The notes beneath the pieces were generated by a model. The model ran no database searches. It saw nothing but the letters and a program-made list of their open reading frames with translations, and was not told where the DNA came from. From Listeria grandensis FSL F6-0971 (GTDB taxonomy: Bacteria; Bacillota; Bacilli; Lactobacillales; Listeriaceae): 64,000 nt of DNA. The DNA lies in assembly GCF_000525835.1 (NCBI RefSeq), contig NZ_AODD01000002.1, positions 372,001 to 436,000 on the forward strand, in the 5' to 3' direction. Made by a program: the position numbers and the translations under genes. Positions 49,066-57,855 of this stretch are shown one piece after another (within the stretch, counting starts at the first letter, position 1; each line of letters begins with the position of its first letter).

Positions 49066-49190
49066 TGTTCCAATAAGTGAAGGTTTTACGTAAACCGATG
49101 CTAAATAATTGAATTACGTTAACATATCCCGCAATATTTCGAGCGTGTATAGATGGCGAAACCCATTGGGCACCAAAGCTTTAGGTCGTT

Positions 49191-49294
49191 TGGGAATGAA
49201 ACCATCACAAAAGAAAATCAATCAAATGATGAATGCAATGGGTAAACAGCAGGAAAAAGAAGCGAAAACGAAGAAGAAAAAATAAATGGTATAA
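49191..49294 (+). repeat. Right direct repeat / attR of the element
   Basis: 104 bases matching 45784-45888 with two substitutions and one A fewer. Read in the yneF frame it encodes the last ~30 residues of YneF and ends in TAA at 49283. Its left part carries the two synonymous changes and so probably came with the element; its right side joins the original downstream chromosome. The run TAAATGGTATA occurs again at 49404-49414. Confidence 0.85.
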
Positions 49295-49601
49295 GGTGTT
49301 TTTTTATGCCTAAGTGGACGGATTTTTTAAGAAATGTTTATTAGGTATATGAAACACAAATGGGACTGTTTTTTATTTTTTGATACTTAATTGTGGTTCA
49401 TTTTAAATGGTATAGGCTCTTCTAAATGACATTTTTCAGATGTTATTTAGGGGGGCTTTTATTTTGTATAGAAATTTGTTAGTGCGTATATATTTGCAGA
49501 ATATTTTGGGATTATGAGCTTTTTGGGGAGACAAATTGGCCGGTAGTGGTAAAATGGGTAATATATAGTTGGAAGCGGATTTCTGAATTGGAGGAGAGCT
49601 C
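49295..49601 (+). other. Intergenic region right of the element
   Basis: 307 AT-rich bases without a gene. It contains a terminator-like hairpin at 49415-49461 (CTAAATGACAT with ATGTTATTTAG, then GGGGGGCTTTT), which may have ended the original yneF transcript, and presumably the promoter of the M20 gene in its last ~100 bases. Confidence 0.5.
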
Positions 49602-50783
49602 ATGAATGAGAAAATAAAGCTTGAGGTGAAGTGTAACGAGGAGAGGATGATTGCTTTTCGGAGAGATTTGCATCGTTATCCGGAGTTGTCGTGGCAGGAG
49701 ATTAGGACAACAAACCGTGTTGTGATGGAGCTCGAACGCTTGGGAATATCGTATCGCCGAATGGAGCCGACGGGAATTGTGGCGGAACTTGTCGGTGCCA
49801 AACCTGGAAAAATGGTGGCTTTGCGGGCGGATATGGATGCTTTACCGGTAGTGGAACTTAGTGACACTTTGTCTTACAAGTCGCAAAATGATGGGAAAAT
49901 GCACGCTTGTGGGCATGACGCGCATACGGCAATGTTGCTTTGTGCGGCGGAAGCACTGGTCGCGGTTCAGGACGAATTGGCGGGGACTGTGCGTTTTATT
50001 TTTCAACCGGCAGAAGAGATTACGGAAGGTGCGGAGGCAATGATTCAGCAGGGGGCAATGGAAGGTGTTGATAATGTATTTGGGATCCATATTTGGTCGC
50101 AGATGCCAACGAATACGATTTCATGTCATGCTGGAGCGGTTTTTGCATCGGCGGATGTGGTAGAAATTAAGTTTACAGGGCGCGGTGGGCATGGAGCAAT
50201 GCCGGATGCTTGTATTGATGCTACTGTTGTTGCGTCGGCTTTTGTGATGGGGGTACAGGCGATTGTGTCACGGGAAACAGATCCGCTTGAGCCTGCTGTT
50301 TTTACGGTTGGTCGGATGGAGGCGGGGACGCGCTATAATGTCATCGCGGAGCATGCGGTTTTAGAAGGGACAGTTCGGTCGTTTCATCCGCAGGTTCGTG
50401 AAAAAATGGAGCACGCGATTAGCCGCTTTGCGAAACAGACTGCAGCTACGTATGGTGCTACTGCTGAGGTGAATTATCGTTATGGGACACACGCGGTGAT
50501 CAACGAAGAGGTGAGTGCGACATTAGCGCAACGTGTCGCTGTATCGAGCTTCGGGGATGGGGTGCTTTATTCGGATCGACCGACAACTGCTGGTGAGGAT
50601 TTTAGTTATTATTTACAGGAGGCGCCTGGTTGTTTTGCGCTTGTTGGGTCTGGAAATGCAGAAAAAGATACGGAATGGGCGCATCATCATGGTCGCTTCA
50701 ATATCGATGAAGATGCGATGGTACGTGGAGCAGAACTCTATGCGCAGTATGCGTATACTTATTTGATGGAGAATCCCGAGTAA
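49602..50783 (+). CDS. M20-family metallopeptidase / amidohydrolase
   Basis: A 393-aa cytoplasmic M20D-type enzyme, annotated in relatives as N-acyl-L-amino-acid amidohydrolase or IAA-amino-acid hydrolase. Metal site motifs: RRDLHRYPELSWQE near the start, MHACGHDAHTAM, FQPAEE, FGIHIW, and a late histidine in WAHHHGRFNIDE. The lid domain covers ~185-300. The substrate is unknown. TTGGAGGAGA precedes the ATG. It is the first chromosomal gene right of the element. Confidence 0.9.
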   Translation: MNEKIKLEVKCNEERMIAFRRDLHRYPELSWQEIRTTNRVVMELERLGISYRRMEPTGIVAELVGAKPGKMVALRADMDALPVVELSDTLSYKSQNDGKMHACGHDAHTAMLLCAAEALVAVQDELAGTVRFIFQPAEEITEGAEAMIQQGAMEGVDNVFGIHIWSQMPTNTISCHAGAVFASADVVEIKFTGRGGHGAMPDACIDATVVASAFVMGVQAIVSRETDPLEPAVFTVGRMEAGTRYNVIAEHAVLEGTVRSFHPQVREKMEHAISRFAKQTAATYGATAEVNYRYGTHAVINEEVSATLAQRVAVSSFGDGVLYSDRPTTAGEDFSYYLQEAPGCFALVGSGNAEKDTEWAHHHGRFNIDEDAMVRGAELYAQYAYTYLMENPE

Positions 50784-50807
50784 GGGGTTCTTTGTCTGTG
50801 AAAATAA

Positions 50808-51017
50808 AAAAATATAAATTTACTTGAATCTTTTAAAGAAATCGGTTACACTAGTTTCTGTAAACAAATTCGTGAAGGAGGTAAGGGCGATGAAAAAGAT
50901 AATTGGATTAGATATGTTCACCATTATTGTAAGGAAGGACCTGATTTCTGCGTCCGTAATATCGAGAAAGAGGTACAAGCTTATTTGAGGGCTCGTATGT
51001 ATTCTTTTGTGGTTTAA
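50808..51017 (+). other. Open frame without a start, possible gene remnant
   Basis: In the 339 bases between the M20 gene and the ABC genes, one frame reads LLESFKEIGYTSFCKQIREG and then DNWIRYVHHYCKEGPDFC... to TAA at 51015. The composition looks protein-like (Trp, His, Cys, Tyr), but no start codon is present. In another frame a good AAGGAGG site precedes ATG 50890 and gives only 32 codons. Either a decayed gene or a frameshifted small gene; I do not recognise it. Confidence 0.25.
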
Positions 51018-51122
51018 ATTCGATATATTTCCAAACAGTAATGGACAAGGTACGATGTGTCCGTTATTTTTTATGGTCAAAAACAGGAAGAAAATGGTTG
51101 TTCGGGAAGTGGGGATTAACAA

Positions 51123-52889
51123 ATGAAGATTTATAAGGAGTTGGGGTGGTTTTTTAAAGAGCAGAAGCGGTCGTATATAATTGGGATTTCTTTGCTGTTT
51201 ATGATTACGCTACTTCAACTGGTGCCGCCGAAAATTTTAGGGATGACGGTGGACGCGGTTACGAAAGACACATTGACAAAAAATCAGTTGTGGGTGTGGA
51301 TGGGAATTTTGCTTGGTGCTGCTATTGTGGCGTATATTGGACGCTATTTTTGGCGGATGATGATATTTGGATCGGATAATAAGTTGCAACGGAAATTGCG
51401 GCTACGCTTATTTGAACATCTGTCTAAAATGTCGCCGTTCTTTTTTCAGCGTTACAGAACCGGTGATTTAATGGCGCATGCGACGAATGATATTTCGGCG
51501 ATTCAGCAAGTGGCCGGATTTGGTGTTTTGACGTTATGTGATTCGATTTTAACGGGGAGTACGGTTATTGCAACGATGGCGATTACGATTGATTGGCGGC
51601 TGACATTGATTGCGCTTTTGCCGATGCCGCTTATGGTTTGGGGGAGTTCTGTGCTGGGACGGAAGTTGCATGATCGCTTTCATAGTGCTCAGGCGGAATT
51701 TTCGAAGTTGAACGATAAGACGCAGGAAAGTTTATCTGGGATTAAGGTGACAAAAACATTTGGCCAAGAGAATGAAGATATTGCAGATTTCAAACGGCAA
51801 ACGGAGGAGGTCGTGGGGGTCAACGTCAAGGTAGCGAAGCTTGATGCCATGTTTGATCCAATGATTTCAATTATTGTCGGGGTTTCCTTTGTCTTATCGC
51901 TTGGGTTTGGTTCGAAGTTTGTGATGGAAGGATCGCTTACAATTGGACAGGTGATCGCTTTTACGAACTATTTATTCTTGCTGATTTGGCCGATGTTAGC
52001 GTTTGGATTTTTATTTAATGTGATTCAGCGCGGGAATGCTTCGTATGATCGTTTGAACACGTTATTGAATGAGCCAGAAGATGTGCAAGATTTGTCTGGT
52101 GCAATTCATGAGCTTCCTCATGGCGACATTGCTTTTGAGGTAGACGCTTTTACGTATCCGGATGAGAAGTCGCCTGTTTTAAAGGATATTGTTTTTACCT
52201 TAAAAGCTGGAGGAACGCTTGGTATTGTTGGGCGAACGGGTTCTGGGAAGACAACGCTTCTGAAATTGTTGATGCGGGAGTATGATGATTACGAGGGAAC
52301 GATTAAGTTCCACGGGGAAAAAATCCAACGATACACGGTGCGTGGTTTGCGTGAGGCGATCGGTTATGTGCCACAGGATCAGTTTTTATTTTCGACGACG
52401 GTTCGGGAGAATATTCGGTTTGGAAATCCACAAATTTCGCAAGAGGATGTGGAGCAAATTGCGGAGATGGTCTCGGTGCATGAGGATATTACGGAGTTCA
52501 CGGATGGCTATGATACGGTAGTCGGAGAACGTGGGGTATCTCTTTCGGGTGGTCAGAAACAGCGGCTTGCGATTGCTCGGGCGCTTATCATGAATCCGGA
52601 GCTACTTATTTTAGATGACGCATTATCGGCGGTAGATGCAAAAACGGAAGAGAAAATTTTGCATAATTTAAAAGAAAATCGGGCGGATAAAACGACAATT
52701 ATTAGTGCGCACCGGTTGAGCTCGGTGGAACACGCGGATCTAGTGATTGTGATTGATAAGGGAATGATTGCCGAGCGCGGAACGCATGCGGAGTTGATGG
52801 CGCTTGATGGCTGGTATGCCGAAATGTTCCATAATCAGCAGTTAGAAGAGTTCATCGAGTCGGGAGGTGATACGAATGGAGCCGAATAA
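51123..52889 (+). CDS. Heterodimeric ABC exporter, subunit with degenerate Walker B (YheI/BmrC-like)
   Basis: A 588-aa fused permease-ATPase. Six TM segments lie in residues ~15-310; the NBD starts near 335 with Walker A GRTGSGKT, an intact signature LSGGQKQR and a Walker B LLILDDALSAVD, where the catalytic glutamate is replaced by aspartate. That is the hallmark of one half of asymmetric exporters such as BmrCD and LmrCD. The gene overlaps its partner by 14 bases. The substrate is unknown; relatives export drugs. Confidence 0.92.
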   Translation: MKIYKELGWFFKEQKRSYIIGISLLFMITLLQLVPPKILGMTVDAVTKDTLTKNQLWVWMGILLGAAIVAYIGRYFWRMMIFGSDNKLQRKLRLRLFEHLSKMSPFFFQRYRTGDLMAHATNDISAIQQVAGFGVLTLCDSILTGSTVIATMAITIDWRLTLIALLPMPLMVWGSSVLGRKLHDRFHSAQAEFSKLNDKTQESLSGIKVTKTFGQENEDIADFKRQTEEVVGVNVKVAKLDAMFDPMISIIVGVSFVLSLGFGSKFVMEGSLTIGQVIAFTNYLFLLIWPMLAFGFLFNVIQRGNASYDRLNTLLNEPEDVQDLSGAIHELPHGDIAFEVDAFTYPDEKSPVLKDIVFTLKAGGTLGIVGRTGSGKTTLLKLLMREYDDYEGTIKFHGEKIQRYTVRGLREAIGYVPQDQFLFSTTVRENIRFGNPQISQEDVEQIAEMVSVHEDITEFTDGYDTVVGERGVSLSGGQKQRLAIARALIMNPELLILDDALSAVDAKTEEKILHNLKENRADKTTIISAHRLSSVEHADLVIVIDKGMIAERGTHAELMALDGWYAEMFHNQQLEEFIESGGDTNGAE

Positions 52890-54675
52890 TGAAGAGATGT
52901 TAACGATGAGCGGGACAGAGCATCGCGCCGTTTTAAAACGTTTGTTTAGCTACACGAAATATCATGTGCCGGCGCTAGTTTTGACGGTATTTCTTGTTCT
53001 GCTTGTGACACTTGCGGATGTCTTTCTGCCGATTTTGATCAAAATATTTTTGGATGATTATTTGACACCGCTACATTTTGCGTATGGGCCAATTCTTTTG
53101 TTGGCCTCGGGATATATTGGTTTGACGCTTGGTCGATCGGTTGTTTGGTACTTTCAACTTGTATTATTCCAAAAAATTGCACTGCGCATTGTGCAGCAAA
53201 TACGGATTGATATTTTTAGTAAACTCCAAACGATGGGAATGCGCTATTTTGATAAAACGCCCGCGGGGAGCCTTGTTTCACGGGTGACAAATGATACGGA
53301 AGCGATTAAGGACATGTTTATTAATGTGCTTGGAACTGCGATTCAGAGTTTATTTATGTTGATCGGTATTTATGTAGCGATGTTCGTGATGGATGCGCAA
53401 CTTGCAACGTATAGCTTGCTTATTTTCCCGCTTACGTTGCTGATTATTATCGTCTATCGGAAGTATAGCTCGAAATTCTACCGGGCGCGCCGTGAAAAAT
53501 TGAGCCAATTAAATGCCAAAATTGCGGAATCGATTTCTGGTATGTCAATCGTACAGCAGTTTAACCAAGAGAAGCGATTAATCGGCGAGTTTGAGGAAAT
53601 CAATAAGGATTACTATGATGTTGGCATGAAAAACATTAAGTTTAACGCCCTTTTGCTCGGTCCGGCGATTGATTTGATCTATTCGTTAGCGATTGTATTG
53701 ATTCTTAGTTTCTTCGGGGTTCAATCTTTTTCAGGTGCTGTTGCGATTGGTACAATCTACGCGTTTGTTAGCTACTTTGATCGATTTTTAGAAGCGATTT
53801 ACAATATCATGGAACGCTTGGCGATGTATCAAGAGGCAATTACGGCGGCTTCGCGTGTTTTCCGAATTATGGATGGCACGGATTTAGCGCCGGAACAAGA
53901 GGTAGAGGAGAACCTTGCAATCGATAAAGCGAAAATTGAATTTAAAAATGTGACGTTTTCATATGATGGCAAAAAGGATGTGCTAAAAGATATTTCTTTT
54001 ACGGCAGAGTCTGGGCAAACCGTTGCGCTTGTTGGTCATACTGGTAGTGGGAAGAGTTCGATTATCAATCTGATGATGCGTTTTTATGAGTTTGAACAGG
54101 GTGAAATTCTGATCGATGGGAAATCGATTAAGCGGTATCCGATGGAGGAACTGCGCGCCAAAACAGGGCTTGTTTTACAGGATAGTTTCATGTTTTATGG
54201 CACGATCAAGGATAATATTAGATTGCATAATAAGCTGATTACGGATAAAGCCATTTTGGAAGCGGCGGAATTTGTGCAGGCGGATCGATTTATTAATACG
54301 CTCGCGGATAAGTATGATCATAGGGTGATTGAACGTGGGGCTTCGTTTTCAAGTGGGCAGCGTCAGTTGATATCTTTTGCCCGGACGGTAGTCACAAATC
54401 CGCAAATCCTTGTTTTAGACGAGGCGACGGCGAATATTGATACGGAAACGGAGACCTTGATTCAAACAGGTCTGCGTAACATGCGCCAGGGTAGGACAAC
54501 GATTGCGATTGCGCATCGGCTTTCGACCATTAAAGATGCCGACCTGATTTTAGTGCTGAGTAAAGGAAGCATTATCGAGCGAGGAACGCATGAGGAATTG
54601 CTGGAACATGGCGGTGTGTACCACTCGATGTATCAATTACAGAACAGCGGTATGGATTTGGAAGATATTGGTTAA
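52876..54675 (+). CDS. Heterodimeric ABC exporter, subunit with canonical Walker B (YheH/BmrD-like)
   Basis: A 599-aa fused permease-ATPase partner. Six TM segments at ~25-320; NBD with Walker A GHTGSGKSS, a degenerate signature FSSGQRQL and a canonical Walker B ILVLDEATANID. Combined with the neighbour, one catalytic site is consensus and the other degenerate, as in BmrCD-type exporters. ATG 52876 (GGGAGGTGA upstream) is chosen over GTG 52867. A CcdC-like gene follows ~75 bases later. Confidence 0.92.
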   Translation: MEPNNEEMLTMSGTEHRAVLKRLFSYTKYHVPALVLTVFLVLLVTLADVFLPILIKIFLDDYLTPLHFAYGPILLLASGYIGLTLGRSVVWYFQLVLFQKIALRIVQQIRIDIFSKLQTMGMRYFDKTPAGSLVSRVTNDTEAIKDMFINVLGTAIQSLFMLIGIYVAMFVMDAQLATYSLLIFPLTLLIIIVYRKYSSKFYRARREKLSQLNAKIAESISGMSIVQQFNQEKRLIGEFEEINKDYYDVGMKNIKFNALLLGPAIDLIYSLAIVLILSFFGVQSFSGAVAIGTIYAFVSYFDRFLEAIYNIMERLAMYQEAITAASRVFRIMDGTDLAPEQEVEENLAIDKAKIEFKNVTFSYDGKKDVLKDISFTAESGQTVALVGHTGSGKSSIINLMMRFYEFEQGEILIDGKSIKRYPMEELRAKTGLVLQDSFMFYGTIKDNIRLHNKLITDKAILEAAEFVQADRFINTLADKYDHRVIERGASFSSGQRQLISFARTVVTNPQILVLDEATANIDTETETLIQTGLRNMRQGRTTIAIAHRLSTIKDADLILVLSKGSIIERGTHEELLEHGGVYHSMYQLQNSGMDLEDIG

Positions 54676-54752
54676 ACGGACAAAAAGGTTGTTTTTCTGC
54701 TAAAAAAGTTTATAATGAGGCAAGTAAATAGTGCCGATTAGGAGGAAAAAAC

Positions 54753-55228
54753 GTGTCATTTATTTTATCAATTATCATCACACTTGTTTTTGGCGTCGGG
54801 GTTATCTTGATTCGAATGAAAGCATCGAAGGAGCCGGCAACTGTGAAAAAGATCATTATTCCGCCAATTATGATGAGCACAGGAGCGCTTATGTTCGTGA
54901 TTCCCTATTTTCGTGTATCGCCAGCCGGCATTTTAGAGGCAGTTTTGATGGGGTTCGTTTTTTCGCTTATTTTAATTTGGACGACGCGTTTTGAAATTAA
55001 GCATAAGTATGTCTTTATTAAACGAACGAAATCTTTTCCTGTCATCCTGCTAAGTTTGCTGTTAATCCGGCTTGGCATCAAATATTGGATCAGCGGCTCT
55101 GTCGATGTCGGCGAGCTGTCTGGCATGTTCTGGATTTTGGCATTTGCATGATTGTCCCGTGGCGTATTGCAATGTATTTCCAATATAAAAATGTCGCCGG
55201 AAAGCTTGAGCAAACCGAAGAAATATAA
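54753..55228 (+). CDS. CcdC-like membrane protein, frameshifted near the end
   Basis: Four or more TM segments (~3-20, 30-50, 54-75, 95-115) and the FEIKHKYVFIKRTKSF loop suggest the CcdC family of Bacillus, named for its place near cytochrome-c maturation genes; the role is not well established. The frame stops after FWILAFA at 55151, but the next frame continues MIVPWRIAMYFQYK to TAA at 55226. One missing G near 55148 explains it and restores 158 aa, the family length. It starts with GTG after TAGGAGG. Confidence 0.75.
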
Positions 55229-55346
55229 CCCGGAAAAATGGGGAGCATGTATCTCCTGAAAACGGTTGAATTATTCTTGTAACATCGCTATAATGAGTAA
55301 GGTTGCGTGAAAAAGGCAGCATGTATAAAAAGAGGAGGTTTTTCAT

Positions 55347-55850
55347 TTGAAAAAATGGTTAGTAGCTTTATTTTCACTCGCGCTTATTTTTAGCTTAGCG
55401 GCTTGTGGAGATAGTGCAAAAGATGAGAAAGCAACAGAGAAAAAGGACGTTAGTGCAGATGCAATGAGCTTCTACATGGATTTAGTAGCAAAAATTAATG
55501 ACAACGACGCGGATTATGATGCTTATCAAGCGGCGATTGGTAGTGACACACCGCCAACAGGAGCGGAGTTAACAAAGCTTGCAACGGTAGCAAGTACTTC
55601 TGCGGATAAGGTGTCGACTGTTTTAGCAGATGTAAAAGTACCTAATCTAGGCGCATCAACAAGTGCCTTTAAAGCAGCGGTAAAAGAATTAAGTGATGCT
55701 TATGCAGATGAAGCGGCAGGTTTAAAAGCTTCTCCAATTGATACAAAATCAGCAGATGAGGCGATGCAAAAAGCTTCGGATGCACTTGGTAAAGTATTGA
55801 AAGATGTCGGTTTAGCACCGTCGAATATTATGAACGACACAGCCGCTTAA
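55347..55850 (+). CDS. Putative lipoprotein
   Basis: A 167-aa protein with a lipoprotein signal peptide: hydrophobic core and lipobox LAAC with Cys20. The mature part is acidic, Ala/Asp-rich and helical, with no recognised domain. It is presumably anchored on the outer membrane face. It starts with TTG after AGAGGAGG. It lies between the ccdC-like gene and plsC in the order I recall for lmo1650-lmo1647. Function unknown. Confidence 0.82.
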   Translation: MKKWLVALFSLALIFSLAACGDSAKDEKATEKKDVSADAMSFYMDLVAKINDNDADYDAYQAAIGSDTPPTGAELTKLATVASTSADKVSTVLADVKVPNLGASTSAFKAAVKELSDAYADEAAGLKASPIDTKSADEAMQKASDALGKVLKDVGLAPSNIMNDTAA

Positions 55851-55865
55851 TACGAAGTGATCAAG

Positions 55866-55900
55866 AACGTTGTACTCGGAAATTGGGTGCAACGTTTTTC
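55866..55900 (+). terminator. Terminator after the lipoprotein gene
   Basis: AACGTTGTACTC pairs with GGGTGCAACGTT (two wobbles) around a GGAAATT loop, followed by T's. Confidence 0.75.
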
Positions 55901-55910
55901 TATTTATCAA

Positions 55911-55958
55911 AAAACCTTGATATTCCTCTTCATAACTAGAGGGAGATCAAGGCTTTTT
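55911..55958. terminator. Second hairpin, terminator for plsC (minus) and back-up for the plus strand
   Basis: CCTTGAT pairs with ATCAAGG and inner CCTCT with AGAGG. A and T runs on both sides allow termination in both directions, next to the plsC stop at 55961. Confidence 0.7.
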
Positions 55959-55960
55959 GT

Positions 55961-56569
55961 TTATTTTAGTTTGGTTGCGTCTATTTCGGATTGTAATCGC
56001 TCAAATGTGCTTAATACTTCCGTTGATTTTACTTCTAGTAATTCTTTTTGATCGAGGCCTTTGTCGTTGAAATGAATCGGATCGCCGAAGCGGATGGTGA
56101 TTTTTTTACGTTTGAGAAGTTCACCGAATGATTTCGGACCGTCGTATACGGCTGGTAAAATCGGGACTTTTCCTTTTAGTGCTACGGTAACGGCGCCTCG
56201 TTTTAAGTGCAGTCCCGTTGATTTTCTTGTCCCACTTGGAAAAATACCGACGACTTTACCATCTTTTAAAAGGCGGATTGGTAATTTGATCGCGCTTGGA
56301 CCGGGATTTTCACGGTTGACTGGAAAGGCATTTAGATGGCGCATTAACCAGTTGAGGAATTTTGTTTTGAATAGTTCTTGTTTAGCCATGTAGTTGATTT
56401 GAAGTGGTTTGATCGCAAAGCCTAAATAGAGGATCTCCATCCACGATGTGTGTGTTGAAACAACAACGAACGGTGCTTCTGGAATTTTTTCTTTATTTTG
56501 TACTTCGAAACGTCCGCCAAGGATAGTCAGGATGACGTGGACGAAATTTCGCGCAAAAGTGTAGAACAA
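55961..56569 (-). CDS. plsC: 1-acyl-sn-glycerol-3-phosphate acyltransferase (PlsC family)
   Basis: A 202-aa membrane-associated acyltransferase that makes phosphatidic acid. The FPSGTRKSTG motif (third LPLAT block), FPVNRENPG and a C-terminal VYDGP region fit the family. The catalytic HX4D block, however, reads HTSWME, with Glu in place of Asp. One N-terminal hydrophobic segment is present. It starts with TTG behind GGGAG. It is divergent from sbcD, with AGTATACT-type -10 sequences between them. Confidence 0.85.
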   Translation of the reverse strand: MFYTFARNFVHVILTILGGRFEVQNKEKIPEAPFVVVSTHTSWMEILYLGFAIKPLQINYMAKQELFKTKFLNWLMRHLNAFPVNRENPGPSAIKLPIRLLKDGKVVGIFPSGTRKSTGLHLKRGAVTVALKGKVPILPAVYDGPKSFGELLKRKKITIRFGDPIHFNDKGLDQKELLEVKSTEVLSTFERLQSEIDATKLK

Positions 56570-56727
56570 GTTGGTTCACTCCCATAATTCTTTTTTAGTC
56601 TTGGTTTTAGTATACTGAAAAGTTTGGAAAACGTCTAGTGCTTATGTGGTGTTCTTATTTCTCTTGAAAATATAGTATACTGAAGGTAACGGTTTTTTTA
56701 CATAAAAATTTGAAATGGGGCGTTGGG

Positions 56728-57855
56728 ATGAAATTTTTACATACGGCAGATTGGCATTTGGGTAAAATTGTGAACGGGGTTTCTATGCTTGCGGAGCAGC
56801 GCTATATTTTAGAGCAGGTGGCACAGATTGCGGAGGAAGAGCAAGTCGACGGTATCGTGATTGCTGGGGATTTGTATGATCGGTCGGTGCCGCCAGCGGA
56901 TGCGGTGACGCTTTTGAATGACGTGTTGATGAGGCTGAATGTGACACTTGGAAAACCGATTTTTGCGATTAGTGGGAATCATGATAGTGCGCAACGGGTA
57001 AATTTTGGCTCGGCTTGGTATGAAAAGAGTGGCTTACATATTCAAGGCGAGCTTGGTGGAGTGTGGACACCTATCGAGTGGGAAGGAGCGCAAGTTTGGC
57101 TTGTCCCGTATCATGAGCCGGCATTGGTACGTGCCGTTTTTGAGGATAAGTCGGTGCATTCGTTTGAGGATGCGATGCAAGCGATAACCGCCAAAATTCG
57201 AACGGTTTGGAATCCAGATAAGCCGCAAATTTTGGTTGGGCATGCGTTTGTGGCGGGTGGCATTCCGAGTGATTCGGAGCGACAGTTAGCGATTGGAAAT
57301 GTGGATCGGGTGTCGACGAATTGTTTTGACGGTTTTGATTATGTGGCACTGGGGCATTTACATCATCCACATGCGATTCATCATCCGAGTATTTTTTATG
57401 GGGGTTCGCCACTTAAATATTCATTTTCGGAGAGTAAAGACAAGAAGAGTGTGCGCATAGTAACGCTGAAAGGTAAGGTGTTGCAGGAGGTTCGGGAACG
57501 CTTTTTAGAGCCGTTGCATGATTTGCGGATTATCGAAGGATATTTGGAAGATTTGATAACGACCGTTGAGCCTGGAAATGAGGACTTTTTGCAAATTAAT
57601 TTGTTAGATGAGGGTGCGCTGATTGATCCAATGGGGCAGTTGCGGACGTTTTATCCGAATGTGCTGCATTTAGAGCGAGTACAGGAGAAATTGGCAGAAG
57701 GATCGTTTGAGCGATTTGAAGATGTGATTAAAAAAGATGATTTAGAGCTGTTTGCGCAGTTTTTTGAGCATGTTAGCGGGAAAGAAATGTCGGAGCAGCA
57801 AGTAGAAATTATGCGCGAGACGATGGATAGTGTGAAGGGTGGCGTGGAAATATGA
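56728..57855 (+). CDS. sbcD: Exonuclease SbcCD subunit D (nuclease)
   Basis: A 375-aa Mre11-type calcineurin-like nuclease that opens DNA hairpins and trims broken ends. Phosphoesterase motifs: HTADWHLGK (~5-13), GDLYDRSVPP, SGNHDSAQR and VALGHLHHPH. ATG 56728 gives the usual MKFLHTADWHLG start; the binding site is weak (GGGGCG). It ends overlapping sbcC by 4 bases (ATGA). Confidence 0.96.
   Translation: MKFLHTADWHLGKIVNGVSMLAEQRYILEQVAQIAEEEQVDGIVIAGDLYDRSVPPADAVTLLNDVLMRLNVTLGKPIFAISGNHDSAQRVNFGSAWYEKSGLHIQGELGGVWTPIEWEGAQVWLVPYHEPALVRAVFEDKSVHSFEDAMQAITAKIRTVWNPDKPQILVGHAFVAGGIPSDSERQLAIGNVDRVSTNCFDGFDYVALGHLHHPHAIHHPSIFYGGSPLKYSFSESKDKKSVRIVTLKGKVLQEVRERFLEPLHDLRIIEGYLEDLITTVEPGNEDFLQINLLDEGALIDPMGQLRTFYPNVLHLERVQEKLAEGSFERFEDVIKKDDLELFAQFFEHVSGKEMSEQQVEIMRETMDSVKGGVEI

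Noticed and set aside
57034-57412. Overlapping minus-strand frames in sbcD, and many similar antisense frames elsewhere
   Set aside because: They lie wholly inside well-identified genes, lack binding sites and show no protein-like features.
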